From CALDSL01 sp039810245 (GTDB lineage: Bacteria > Chloroflexota > Anaerolineae > Anaerolineales > Anaerolineaceae): a stretch of DNA of 64,000 nucleotides. The DNA lies in assembly GCA_039810245.1 (NCBI GenBank), contig JBDHWQ010000001.1, positions 248,001-312,000 of the forward strand. The letters run 5' to 3'. Of this stretch, positions 52,435 to 60,488 are shown in pieces (positions within the stretch are counted from its first letter, which is position 1; the number at the start of each line of letters is the position of its first letter). Position numbers and translations under genes: made by a program. The notes under the pieces were generated by a model. That model made no database searches, was not told the origin of the DNA, and worked only from the letters and a program-made list of their open reading frames with translations.

Positions 52435-53337
52435 TTACCCCTTGACGCCGCCTACCGTGAGGCCGCCCACCAGGTAGCGCTGCAATGCGAAGAACAGGAT
52501 GATGATCGGGATACTCATCAGAATTGACATGGCTGAGAATTCCGACCAGGGCGTGGCGTACTGGCCCTGCATGGACCTCAAGGCCATGGCGAGCGTAAAG
52601 CGCTGCGGGTTTTCCAGCAGAGTCCAGGCAAACACGAATTCGGTCCACCCGGTCATAAAGCTGAACAGGATCGTGATGGCCATGGCCGGCACCGAAAGCG
52701 GCAGGATGACACGGAAGAAAGTAGTGGTGACGCTTGCCCCGTCAATCCAGGCCGCCTCTTCCAACTCTTTCGGCACGGTGTCGAAGTAGCCTTTTAGATT
52801 CCAGATCGAGAACGGCAGCGTTCCCGCACCATAGGCAACCATCAGCCCGATAAGCGTGGTGCGCAGCGTTTCATCGCCAATTTTGACCGAATTGAGCAGT
52901 ACGAAGATCGGTGCGATCGTGGCCGTCGAGGGCAGCATCAGCAGCACGATGAAACCAAGCATGCCCACCTGGCGGCCGATAAAGCGGAAGCGCGAGAAGG
53001 CATAGGCCGCCGAAGCGCCCAGCAGCACCGCGATCAGGCTGGTGCCCAGCGCTACCAGCAGGCTGTTCTTGAGCAGGGTGCCAAAGGTCATGCACGAGCC
53101 CACATTGCTTGGGTCGGAGCACAACAGCTTGAACGGCTCGAAGAGCACTCGCTTGAACGCAGCCAGCGAAGCGCCTGGTGGAATCAACGTGAGCGTGAGC
53201 GGCTTATCAATATTGCGCGGGTCGAGCGCCATCGAGAAGATCCACAGCAGCGGAAACAGCACGATCGCCGTGATCAGCAGCAGGAAGATCTGCAGCCCGA
53301 TCTGGCGCAGGATACGATTGCGTTTTGCGTTAGGCAT
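52435..53337 (-). CDS. malG: MalG-type maltose/maltodextrin ABC permease
   Basis: 300 residues with six membrane segments. MalG features are ITAIVLFPLLWIFSMALDPR, LLKNSLLVALGTSLIAVLLG, YAFSRFRFIGRQ, the EAA loop KELEEAAWIDGASVTTTFFR and a C-terminal LQRYLVGGLTVGGVKG. A stretch with two cysteines (LLCSDPSNVGSCMTFG) in an outer loop could form a disulfide. It overlaps malF by 8 bases. In this operon it would form the channel with MalF for maltodextrin taken from the MalE-like lipoprotein. The gene symbol is by similarity and context. Confidence 0.93.
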   Translation of the reverse strand: MPNAKRNRILRQIGLQIFLLLITAIVLFPLLWIFSMALDPRNIDKPLTLTLIPPGASLAAFKRVLFEPFKLLCSDPSNVGSCMTFGTLLKNSLLVALGTSLIAVLLGASAAYAFSRFRFIGRQVGMLGFIVLLMLPSTATIAPIFVLLNSVKIGDETLRTTLIGLMVAYGAGTLPFSIWNLKGYFDTVPKELEEAAWIDGASVTTTFFRVILPLSVPAMAITILFSFMTGWTEFVFAWTLLENPQRFTLAMALRSMQGQYATPWSEFSAMSILMSIPIIILFFALQRYLVGGLTVGGVKG

Positions 53338-54391
53338 TGTAGGCCTCCGTCGCGCGCGTAACCCGGTTGTTGAGCATGGTGATGATGAACAGGACGACAA
53401 ACACGATCAGGCTGAACGCCGCGGCCACGCCGTACATACGCTGCGAATACACCAGCTTGAATGCCTGGGTGACCAGAATTTCCGTGCGCCCGAACGGTTT
53501 GCCTTCGGTGATGAAGTAGATCACGTTGAAGTTATTAAATGTCCAGATCGTGCCAAGCATGATGGCCGGTACCATCGCCGGGCGGATCATCGGCACGGTC
53601 ACATTCCAGAAGCGCTGCCAGGCGTTCGCGCCGTCCATGCTGGCGGCCTCATACATCTCGTTGGGGATGGATTGCAGCGCTCCGGTGGCGACCACAGTCA
53701 TAAACGGCCAGCCCAGCCACACATTCGCCAGCAGCACGGCATAGAATGCCAGTGGCAGGAAGGCCATGAGCCCGCCGATGGGTGTTTCGGTGGCGGTCAA
53801 CCAGCGCGTGTTGGTGGCAAAGGATGTTCCAAAAGTCTGATTGATGATACCCATGAGCTGGTTGATAGCGCCGAAGCGGTCATCGAACATATTGCGCCAG
53901 GTGAGCGCGGCGATGTAACCGGGGATAGCCCAGGGAAGAACGAAGATGGAGCGGTAAAAGCGCCGGCCGATCAGGTTCTTTTCATTCAATGCCAGCGCAA
54001 TCAACACGCCCAGCACCACGTGGAAGATCACATTCACCACTGTCCAGGTGATATTGAAGGCCAGGATGCGCCAGAAATCGAAGTTTTCCAGCGCCAGCTT
54101 GCCGGTGATGATGCGCACGTAGTTGTCAATGCCCACGAAATTCGGCGCAAACTTATCCCAGGTATCCGGATTAAAGACGTTGAAGCGCAGGTTTCGGATG
54201 CGGAAGTCGGTGAAGGACATCCACACCTGAAACACCTGGGGGAAGAATGAGATCAAGGCCATCAAGATCGCGGATGGAGCGATATACAACCAGGCGATGC
54301 GCGACTGCTTGATCAGCTGTTTCCAGTCGGTAGAGCGGGCAGGGGCTTTCTCGGCGCGTATGATGGGTTGTGGTGTCGGAGTTGCGGCCAT
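53330..54391 (-). CDS. malF: MalF-type maltose/maltodextrin ABC permease
   Basis: 353 residues. After a cytoplasmic N-terminus the membrane part begins at about residue 30 (AWLYIAPSAILMALISFFPQ). Typical blocks are FVGIDNYVRIITGKLALENF, SIFVLPWAIPGYIAALTWRN and the EAA loop NEMYEAASMDGANAWQRFWN. A larger outer loop of about 60 residues lies between the third and fourth helices, as in MalF proteins. It follows malE by 157 bases, which hold a strong stem-loop. AAGGAGAA precedes the ATG at 54391. Confidence 0.94.
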   Translation of the reverse strand: MAATPTPQPIIRAEKAPARSTDWKQLIKQSRIAWLYIAPSAILMALISFFPQVFQVWMSFTDFRIRNLRFNVFNPDTWDKFAPNFVGIDNYVRIITGKLALENFDFWRILAFNITWTVVNVIFHVVLGVLIALALNEKNLIGRRFYRSIFVLPWAIPGYIAALTWRNMFDDRFGAINQLMGIINQTFGTSFATNTRWLTATETPIGGLMAFLPLAFYAVLLANVWLGWPFMTVVATGALQSIPNEMYEAASMDGANAWQRFWNVTVPMIRPAMVPAIMLGTIWTFNNFNVIYFITEGKPFGRTEILVTQAFKLVYSQRMYGVAAAFSLIVFVVLFIITMLNNRVTRATEAYNA

Positions 54392-54470
54392 ACTGCGTTC
54401 TCCTTTCCATGGAAATAAAAACCGGGAATGAAACACCAAAGGATCTATCAATATTGTAGCAACATTTTGG

Positions 54471-54509
54471 ACAGGCGCAGGTGGAAAACCTGCTTCCACC
54501 TGCGCCTGT
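54471..54509 (-). other. Strong stem-loop between malE and malF
   Basis: ACAGGCGCAGGTGGAA (54471-54486) pairs with TTCCACCTGCGCCTGT (54494-54509): a perfect 16 bp stem with a 7-base loop. No T run follows on the minus strand. A hairpin here would protect the malE part of the message and lower permease output, as seen between malE and malF in enteric bacteria. Confidence 0.65.
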
Positions 54510-54548
54510 GTAAAGCTTAGCGGATCATGCTCCCGCTACGAGAAAAGC

Positions 54549-55886
54549 TTAGTTGGAGCCAGCGCGGATGTCGGCAACCTTCTGGGTCACCAGGTCAAAC
54601 GCGGACTGCAGCTCGGTCTTGGGGTCCTTGCCATCGGTGACGACGGCCAGCAGGGCGTTGTTGACAGCGTCCCAGTAGGCGTTCATTTCGGGGATCACCG
54701 GGAAGGCGGTACCACCAGACAGGGCTTCGTTAGCCTGAGCCATCAGCGGGTCCGAGATTTCAACACCGCTCACCGCGGGGATGTGGGCAGCCTTGGTCGG
54801 GTCGGCCAGCAGGGCCTGAGCTTCCTGCGACAGGAAGAACTCGATGAAGGCGGCGCCAGCAGCGGCATCTTCTTCCGAAGCGTTGGCACTCAGGTAGATA
54901 TTTTCGGTCTGGGTGAAGCCAGAGAGCGGGGTGAACCAGGGATCAATCGCCAGGTTCTCAGCGCCGATAGCTTCCGACAGCGCGGCCATGTTCCAGGTTC
55001 CGTCAATGATCCAGCCAGCTTTGCCGGTCTTGAACAGATTGACGTCGTTGTCGTTGTTGTTTTCCATGGGGATGCCGGCGTCCTTGATCTTCAGCAGGGT
55101 CTTCATCCATTCCTCGCCCTTGGCGTCGTTGAAGGCGGGATCGCCGGTTTCGTTCATCAGCTTACCACCCAGGCCATACAGGGTTGGAGCCGAGAAGAAG
55201 AGGCCGTACTCGTAGTCAGCGCCCTGAACGTCACCGCTGGTGGCAGCCTTCGCCTTGGCGATGAAGTCATCCAGATCGGTAGCAGGTTCGGCGATGATCT
55301 TGGTATTGCGGTAGAGCACAACACCCTTCACTGTTTCGGGCAGGCCCACCAGAGCGTCTTTGTACTGCACAGCGCCCAGGGCGGCCGGGCTGATGGTGCC
55401 GAGGGTGGCATCCGAGATCTTGCCCTTCAGGTCAGCAACCAGGTTGGCATCGAACAGAGCGGGACCCCAGTCAGCAGCGCCGATGAGGACGGTTGGGCCA
55501 CCACCGGTCGAGGCAGCGGTCTCGAACTTGCCGCGCAGGTCATCGAAGGGGACGTACAGGATATCGAACTTGACGTCCGGGTTCTTGGCCTGGAAGGCCG
55601 CCACCACGTCGTTCAGGCTGGCGATTTCGTTTTCTTTCCACGACTGCCAGAGGGTGATCGTGCCGGACACACCGGTGGCCGCGGGGGCTTCGGTGGCAAC
55701 AGGAGCCGCGGGGGCTTCCGTAGCAGCGGCAGGAGCTTCGGTGGCGGCGGGGGCCGCGGGGGCTTCCGTGGCAGCGGCAGGAGCCTGGGTCGCGGCCGGG
55801 GCTTCGGTCGCCGCGGGGGCGCAGGCGGCCAGGACAAAGACGGCGATCAGCAGGGTGCTGATCAGGGTGAACAACTTCTTCGACAT
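54549..55886 (-). CDS. malE: MalE-like sugar-binding lipoprotein
   Basis: 445 residues. Signal MSKKLFTLISTLLIAVFVLA with lipobox Leu19-Ala-Ala-Cys22, then a repetitive Ala/Pro/Thr/Glu linker (about 23-70), then a two-lobed binding domain. Features include ITLWQSWKENEIASLNDVVA, FPVIPEMNAYWDAVNNALLA at the C-terminal hinge and GKAGWIIDGTWNMAALSEAI, all typical of maltose-type binding proteins. It captures maltodextrin outside the membrane for MalF/MalG. AAGGAGAG precedes the ATG. The symbol rests on similarity and operon context; the exact sugar is inferred from the linked alpha-amylase. Confidence 0.93.
   Translation of the reverse strand: MSKKLFTLISTLLIAVFVLAACAPAATEAPAATQAPAAATEAPAAPAATEAPAAATEAPAAPVATEAPAATGVSGTITLWQSWKENEIASLNDVVAAFQAKNPDVKFDILYVPFDDLRGKFETAASTGGGPTVLIGAADWGPALFDANLVADLKGKISDATLGTISPAALGAVQYKDALVGLPETVKGVVLYRNTKIIAEPATDLDDFIAKAKAATSGDVQGADYEYGLFFSAPTLYGLGGKLMNETGDPAFNDAKGEEWMKTLLKIKDAGIPMENNNDNDVNLFKTGKAGWIIDGTWNMAALSEAIGAENLAIDPWFTPLSGFTQTENIYLSANASEEDAAAGAAFIEFFLSQEAQALLADPTKAAHIPAVSGVEISDPLMAQANEALSGGTAFPVIPEMNAYWDAVNNALLAVVTDGKDPKTELQSAFDLVTQKVADIRAGSN
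55675..55825 (-). repeat. Repetitive coding segment for the MalE lipoprotein linker
   Basis: The coding sequence holds about seven imperfect in-frame copies of an ATEAPAA-type heptad, with near-identical codons. This repeat can expand or contract by slippage. Confidence 0.7.
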
Positions 55887-56163
55887 CTCTTACTCTCCTT
55901 GTTTGGTATTACTTATTTTCATCGGGTTCACTGAACTCCATACTAACATTCCGAGTATCAGCTTGTTTCGTGTGAGTATTGTGACAGTTTGCGCTTCTTG
56001 CCTCACCTCCTTATTTGTCGATCTGATGTTTTCGTGCTCTGGCTACCGGTTATACATGCCTGGGTGTTGCTCTGGTTTCAGCGTTTTGGCAACATGCTCA
56101 CCAGTGCAGTATAACGATTTCCCGGTAGTCCCCTGTGTTGTGTATACATGTACCGGGATAATC
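55887..56163 (-). other. Leader region between the ROK regulator gene and malE
   Basis: 277 bases without an accepted gene. TATACT on the minus strand (about 56110-56115) is a candidate -10 box. A full AAGGAGG (56006-56012) has no start codon at a usable distance. A 38-codon open frame from GTG 56006 to 55890 overlaps it, but it lacks initiation support. The malE operator for the ROK protein is presumably here; I could not single it out. Confidence 0.4.
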
Positions 56164-57384
56164 TTACTCTTTTTCTGTGATTTTGTGTAAGGCCAATGAG
56201 AGCGCTTGTACAACCGCACCCATTCCGGTGGAGCGCCGTCCCAGCAGCGCGGTGGTAATGCGCACCGCCCGCGAGACAGACGCCAGGCTGCGACGCTCGA
56301 CCGTCCTGCGCACCGGCTCCAGGAACAGGTCGCCAATTTGCGATACGTTACCGCCAACGACAACCATGCTGGGGTTGAACAGGTTGACCAGGCTGGCGAT
56401 GGCCGTACCCAGGTGAGCGCCGGCCTCGGCAACGATGGTCTGTGCCAGCAAATCACCATGCCGGGCTGCTTCGATGACAGCGCGCGATTGGACACTGCCG
56501 GTGGGCAGCAGCGCGAGCTGCGTGCGCTGGCCGGCAGCTACGGCCTCAATGGCGCGCTGCGCGATGGCGCGCCCGCCCGCCAGGGCTTCGAGGCAGCCAC
56601 GGTTACCGCACGAGCAAACCGGCCCGGATTCATCAATCGTGATGTGACCGATCTCACCCGCGCTGCCGGTTGCGCCGCGGTAGATCTGCCCATCCAGCAG
56701 CAACCCGGCGCCAATCCCCGTGCCAACCTTCACGTACACCAGGTTGCGCTCGCCGCGCCCAGCGCCATACGCCCACTCGCCCAGTGCGCCCAGCTCGGCA
56801 TCATTGTTGAGCGAAATTGGGCATCCCAGGAACTTGGAAAATCGGTCATAAATGGGGTAGCGATCCCAGCCGCGCATAATGGGTGGCGTGCCTACAGTGC
56901 CGGCCGCGGAAACTACCGGGCCAGGCACACCTACGCCTACCGCGCGAATTTCCTCGCGGCTGGTGCCAGACTCTGCCAGCATTCGCTCAATCTCCGCCTC
57001 GACCAGCGGTAGCACGCGTTCCGGGCCGTCATTTATGTTGATTTCAATTTCTTGATCGGCAAGCACATGCGCGGAGAAATCGCTTAACAAGAGGGTGAGA
57101 TGCGTGGCGCCCATATCAACGCCAATGACTTTGCCCAGCTGCGGGTTGATCTCCAGAGCGATGGGGTGGCGCCCGCCGGCATGAGGTTCGTCTACTTCGC
57201 GCACAACGCCCATCGCTTGCAGATCGTTGATGATCTCCGTGATGGCGGCGCGGGTCAATTGTAATTGGCGAGAAATTTCTACTCTGGAAATACCCCCAGG
57301 CGTGAACCGGATCAGGTCCACGGCCGCGTGGCGGTTGAGGTTGCGCATATTGAGCGTCGGTATCGTCCAGAAGATCGTGCTCAT
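56164..57384 (-). CDS. ROK family transcriptional regulator (NagC/Mlc/XylR type)
   Basis: 406 residues. An N-terminal winged helix-turn-helix (about 12-65, GISRVEISRQLQLTRAAITE then IINDLQAMG) precedes a ROK sugar-kinase-like domain: GVDMGATHLTLLL, VGVGVPGPVVSAAGTV, YVKVGTGIGAGLLLDG and the zinc motif CSCGNRGC in GPVCSCGNRGCLEALAG. The catalytic Asp of active kinases lies in LNNDAELGALGEWA, so ligand binding is likely intact. ROK repressors of this class respond to glucose or related sugars. It precedes malE in the same direction, so it probably controls the malEFG-amylase operon and itself. GAGAGGG precedes the ATG. Confidence 0.94.
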   Translation of the reverse strand: MSTIFWTIPTLNMRNLNRHAAVDLIRFTPGGISRVEISRQLQLTRAAITEIINDLQAMGVVREVDEPHAGGRHPIALEINPQLGKVIGVDMGATHLTLLLSDFSAHVLADQEIEININDGPERVLPLVEAEIERMLAESGTSREEIRAVGVGVPGPVVSAAGTVGTPPIMRGWDRYPIYDRFSKFLGCPISLNNDAELGALGEWAYGAGRGERNLVYVKVGTGIGAGLLLDGQIYRGATGSAGEIGHITIDESGPVCSCGNRGCLEALAGGRAIAQRAIEAVAAGQRTQLALLPTGSVQSRAVIEAARHGDLLAQTIVAEAGAHLGTAIASLVNLFNPSMVVVGGNVSQIGDLFLEPVRRTVERRSLASVSRAVRITTALLGRRSTGMGAVVQALSLALHKITEKE

Positions 57385-57407
57385 ATCCCTCTCGTTGTAC
57401 AGTAATC

Positions 57408-57436
57408 AATATAAACAATATTTCCTTATTTGTCAA
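57408..57436 (-). promoter_or_regulatory. Sigma-70-type promoter of the ROK regulator gene
   Basis: On the minus strand: TTGACA (57431-57436), 17-base spacer, TATATT (57408-57413). An AT-rich inverted repeat AATAT-TGTTT-ATATT overlaps the -10 box and could be an operator. Confidence 0.7.
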
Positions 57437-57514
57437 GTTTTTTAACTGATATCTGATAAAGGTCAAATTGTTTGGTTGAACACGACATCATGCTGATTGG
57501 ATGGTCCACGATTC

Positions 57515-57550
57515 TATAGCAGGTGGGTGGCATGCCACCTACCTGCTATA
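57515..57550. repeat. 36-base near-perfect palindrome
   Basis: Two 18-base arms, TATAGCAGGTGGGTGGCA (57515-57532) and TGCCACCTACCTGCTATA (57533-57550), are reverse complements with one G-T pair and no loop. It lies between the ends and starts of two minus-strand genes. There is no T run on either side. Confidence 0.8.
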
Positions 57551-57570
57551 TAGTACGCAGCACTCCCAAC

Positions 57571-58323
57571 TTACGGCGTTGGCAAGGGCTGAGGTGTGGC
57601 GGTGGGTGCGGCCGGGGCCTGTGGCATTTGCTGATCGGCGCTGACGAAGATTACCTCGTCAAAGCCCAGGTCACGCAGCATGCGCGACATATAATTTTCT
57701 GCGTTGGTCTGCGCCGTGGTCAGGATGCCATCATCCACCGCGGCTTTGAGGATTTCCTGCTCGGCAGCCTGCCGCGCGGAAGTCTCCAGGTCTTTCTCGC
57801 CGCGGTTGAGCAGCCCGGTTTCGCGGTCATAGACATACGACTTTTCATTATCCAGCGTAGCAACAAAGATCTCGGTTTGCGGTAGGCGTACATACAGAAC
57901 GTTTCCCTGCACCTCCAGATCGCCGGGCTGCATCTTGGCCAGGTCTACCCCGGCGATCACCACGCCGTGCGCCACGAATAGCAGCTTATCGCCAAATAGA
58001 AAGCCAAACGAATTCTGGTTCGTCTCCGCCGAGATAACTTTCTCGACCGTGTACTGGATCGTTTCCAGCCGCGCCATGCTGCGGATATCGTGAATAATGG
58101 TCACCGGGTCGGGCATGAGTGTCGGCGTTGGGTTCATAAACACAGCCACCTGCGTGCGCAGTCCTGAGTTCACTTCTTGCACGGGGGCAAGGGCCTGCTC
58201 TGCGGCGCTCTGTATGATGCGGTTCACCACCCAGATTACGCCCACCGTCAGCACAACAAATCCGAGGATCAGGCCGATAAAGATCACCAGCCAGCGCCCG
58301 CTACCGCTCGTTTTTTGTTCCAT
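57571..58323 (-). CDS. DUF4230 domain protein, single membrane anchor
   Basis: 250 residues. One membrane segment at about 11-34 (WLVIFIGLILGFVVLTVGVI) with the remainder outside. The DUF4230 domain (about 75-215) has RLETIQYTVEKVISAE, LLFVAHGVVIAGVDLAKMQP and NVLYVRLPQTEIFVATLDNE. The C-terminus is a Pro/Ala/Thr tail. DUF4230 proteins are common in Bacteroidota and Chloroflexota and have no assigned role. GAGGAG lies before the ATG at 58323. It is divergent from the PhnD-like lipoprotein gene. Confidence 0.85.
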   Translation of the reverse strand: MEQKTSGSGRWLVIFIGLILGFVVLTVGVIWVVNRIIQSAAEQALAPVQEVNSGLRTQVAVFMNPTPTLMPDPVTIIHDIRSMARLETIQYTVEKVISAETNQNSFGFLFGDKLLFVAHGVVIAGVDLAKMQPGDLEVQGNVLYVRLPQTEIFVATLDNEKSYVYDRETGLLNRGEKDLETSARQAAEQEILKAAVDDGILTTAQTNAENYMSRMLRDLGFDEVIFVSADQQMPQAPAAPTATPQPLPTP

Positions 58324-58467
58324 TCGCTTTGCTCCTCAGATGAAAACGGATTCACCTGAAATTGGTTATAATCGGTATCAAGAGCCTGCCCCTCAGGGAA
58401 AATAGCTCGTTAGTGCCTATTGTAGCTTAATCACGCGGCGGTTTGCCACCGGAGAGCGCCGGTATTT

Positions 58468-59751
58468 ATGAAGACACCCTGCTGGAAACGAACAATCGTC
58501 CTGACTTTCCTCATCGCCGCCCTGCTGCTTTCGAGCTGCGGCGGTGCTGAAACGCCGACCACGCCAACCGCCGCCGTGCCTCCCTCGGCCACGCCCGGTC
58601 CGCAACCCAGCCCCACCACTGAGCAGATCGCCACGCAGACGCTGGAAAGCCCGCTGCCGACCCTGGAAGGCGACACGCCAACCCAGGAAGGCGAAGATGT
58701 CCTACCAGATGAGAATGGCGGCATGCCCACCGAGGAAGGCCAGCTTTTCCCAGAGGATGAAACTCCACAACCGGATGAAACGCTGGATGCAGGCGATGAA
58801 TCCAACCTGGATACGGTGGAAACACCCGTGGAAGGGCCGTTCCAACCTACCCCGGCGGATATCCCCCTGGGGCAGCCGGGCAACCCGCTGATCCTGGGCG
58901 TTGTGACCAATTCGGGCCAACGCCCCGAACTGCTGGATGCCAGCCGGCAGCTTGCGGAACAGATTGCACAGCTCAGCGGGTACAGCATCGAGGCCGTCGA
59001 AGTGAATAGCACCACCGAGCTGCTCAATGGGATGCAGATTGGCGCGATTCATATCGCCTGGATGCAGCCGTTCACATATATTCTCGCCAGCCGGCGCGAG
59101 TATGCGAAAGTGGCGCTGGTGACCAAGCATTTTGGTGTATACGCCTACGGGATGCAGTTCCTGGCCAACACCGCCAGTGATATCACACCCTATTTTGATA
59201 CTAGCACCAACAGCAACACCGCCGACGCGGCTGAAGCCCTGGCGCAGTTCGCGGAGAAACGCCCCTGCTGGGTGGACCCGCTTTCGGCATCCGGCTATGT
59301 GGTGCCATCCGGCGAGTTGGGCCTGCAGGGCATCACCATCCAGCCGGCGCTGTTTATGCAGTCGCACACGGCGGTGGTGCGCGCGTTATACGTGATGGGC
59401 ATCTGCGATTTCGGCGCGACCTACGCCATTTATGGCGACCCGCGCACTGCTGCGGTGCTGCAGGAAGACCTGCCAGACGTGCTGCAAAAGGTGGCGGTCA
59501 TCTGGCAGAGTGGTGAGGTGATTCCCAACCTCAACCTCGCCTTCCAGAGCGAAGTTCCGGACGAGATCGTGGAAAAGGTGACGCAAACGTTGTTAGATTA
59601 CGTGCTCGGCCCGGATGGGCTGGAGATCGTCAACCAGGCGGCCGGATACGAGATCACCGATCTCAAACAGGTGGATGATACTTTCTACGATCCGCTGCGC
59701 GAGCTGCTGCAGTACTCGCGCGTCAACCTGCGCACGCTGGTAGGCAAATAG
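58468..59751 (+). CDS. PhnD-like phosphate/phosphonate-type binding lipoprotein
   Basis: 427 residues. Signal with lipobox Leu21-Ser-Ser-Cys24 (IAALLLSSC) anchors it to the membrane outside. A long Pro/Thr and then acidic linker runs from about 25 to 138. The binding domain follows: LILGVVTNSGQRPELLDASR, NGMQIGAIHIAWMQPFTYIL, CWVDPLSASGYVVPSGEL and IPNLNLAFQSEVPDEIVEKV, in the PhnD/phosphate-phosphonate binding fold. No permease or ATPase gene is adjacent, so it may serve a transporter elsewhere or act as a sensor. The acidic linker is unusually long. GGAGAG lies 11 bases before the ATG. Confidence 0.85.
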   Translation: MKTPCWKRTIVLTFLIAALLLSSCGGAETPTTPTAAVPPSATPGPQPSPTTEQIATQTLESPLPTLEGDTPTQEGEDVLPDENGGMPTEEGQLFPEDETPQPDETLDAGDESNLDTVETPVEGPFQPTPADIPLGQPGNPLILGVVTNSGQRPELLDASRQLAEQIAQLSGYSIEAVEVNSTTELLNGMQIGAIHIAWMQPFTYILASRREYAKVALVTKHFGVYAYGMQFLANTASDITPYFDTSTNSNTADAAEALAQFAEKRPCWVDPLSASGYVVPSGELGLQGITIQPALFMQSHTAVVRALYVMGICDFGATYAIYGDPRTAAVLQEDLPDVLQKVAVIWQSGEVIPNLNLAFQSEVPDEIVEKVTQTLLDYVLGPDGLEIVNQAAGYEITDLKQVDDTFYDPLRELLQYSRVNLRTLVGK

Positions 59752-59794
59752 CCGGAAGGCTGTGCAGCCAGAGATTGCTGCGCAAGCCGCGTGG

Positions 59795-59800
59795 TACAAT
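59795..59800 (+). promoter_or_regulatory. -10 element for the gene at 59808, leaderless type
   Basis: TACAAT ends 7 bases before GTG 59808; no ribosome binding site fits between. Confidence 0.5.
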
Positions 59801-59807
59801 TCGGCCT

Positions 59808-60488
59808 GTGGTGAGACGACGATTCAGAGGTTGGCGCTGGATGATTTATAGCCTGATTGCAGCCGTGACATTGTTTGCGCTGCCATACCTGGCCGCGCAT
59901 CTGCTGGCACGTGGGATGATCCATGCCGTGGATCTGGCCCCATCTGCGCCGGCAGCCATCGTCTTTGGCGCGGGGCTGACGCGCGATGGTGGCCCTACCC
60001 CGGTGCTGCGTGACCGCGTGGCCACCGCGGTAGACCTGTATCGCGCCGGGAAGGTGCAAAAGCTGTTGATGAGCGGCGATAACCGCACCCTCACCTATAA
60101 CGAGCCGGCCGCCATGCGCGAATACGCCATCCGCCTGGGCGTGCCGGCCGATGATATCGTGCTGGATTACGCCGGTCAGCGCACCTACGATACCTGTTAT
60201 CGCGCGCGGGTAATTTTTGGCCTCGACGAAGCCCTGCTGGTGACCCAGGCCTATCACCTGCCGCGCGCCGTGCTGACCTGCAACGGCCTGGGCCTCAAAG
60301 CACAGGGCGTCAACGCCGACCGGCGCACCTACGGCACCCGTTCACTGCGCTTCTGGCGCATGCGCGAAGTGGGAGCCACGCTGGTGGCAGTCTGGGAAGT
60401 GTACGTCACCCGGCCGCAGCCCATCCTGGGGCAGGAAGAACCCATTTTTCCACGCGCCGGGCAAACAGATACAGATAAGGATGGATGA
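59808..60488 (+). CDS. DUF218 (SanA/YdcF/ElyC-type) membrane protein
   Basis: 226 residues. A basic N-terminus (VRRRFRGWRW) and one membrane helix (about 12-34) anchor the DUF218 domain: AAIVFGAGLTRDG, LLMSGDNRTLTYNEPAAMRE, YAIRLGVPADDIVLD and TQAYHLPRAVLTCNGLGL. SanA/ElyC proteins affect envelope integrity and peptidoglycan or enterobacterial antigen metabolism; the reaction is not fixed. The start is GTG at 59808, 7 bases after TACAAT; a TTG at 59775 would place the promoter inside the gene. The stop overlaps the start of the next gene. Confidence 0.88.
   Translation: MVRRRFRGWRWMIYSLIAAVTLFALPYLAAHLLARGMIHAVDLAPSAPAAIVFGAGLTRDGGPTPVLRDRVATAVDLYRAGKVQKLLMSGDNRTLTYNEPAAMREYAIRLGVPADDIVLDYAGQRTYDTCYRARVIFGLDEALLVTQAYHLPRAVLTCNGLGLKAQGVNADRRTYGTRSLRFWRMREVGATLVAVWEVYVTRPQPILGQEEPIFPRAGQTDTDKDG

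Noticed and set aside
55890..56006. A 38-codon open frame ending 3 bases before malE, near a full AAGGAGG
   Set aside because: The GTG start overlaps the AAGGAGG itself, so a ribosome could not use that site for it, and the protein has no recognisable features.
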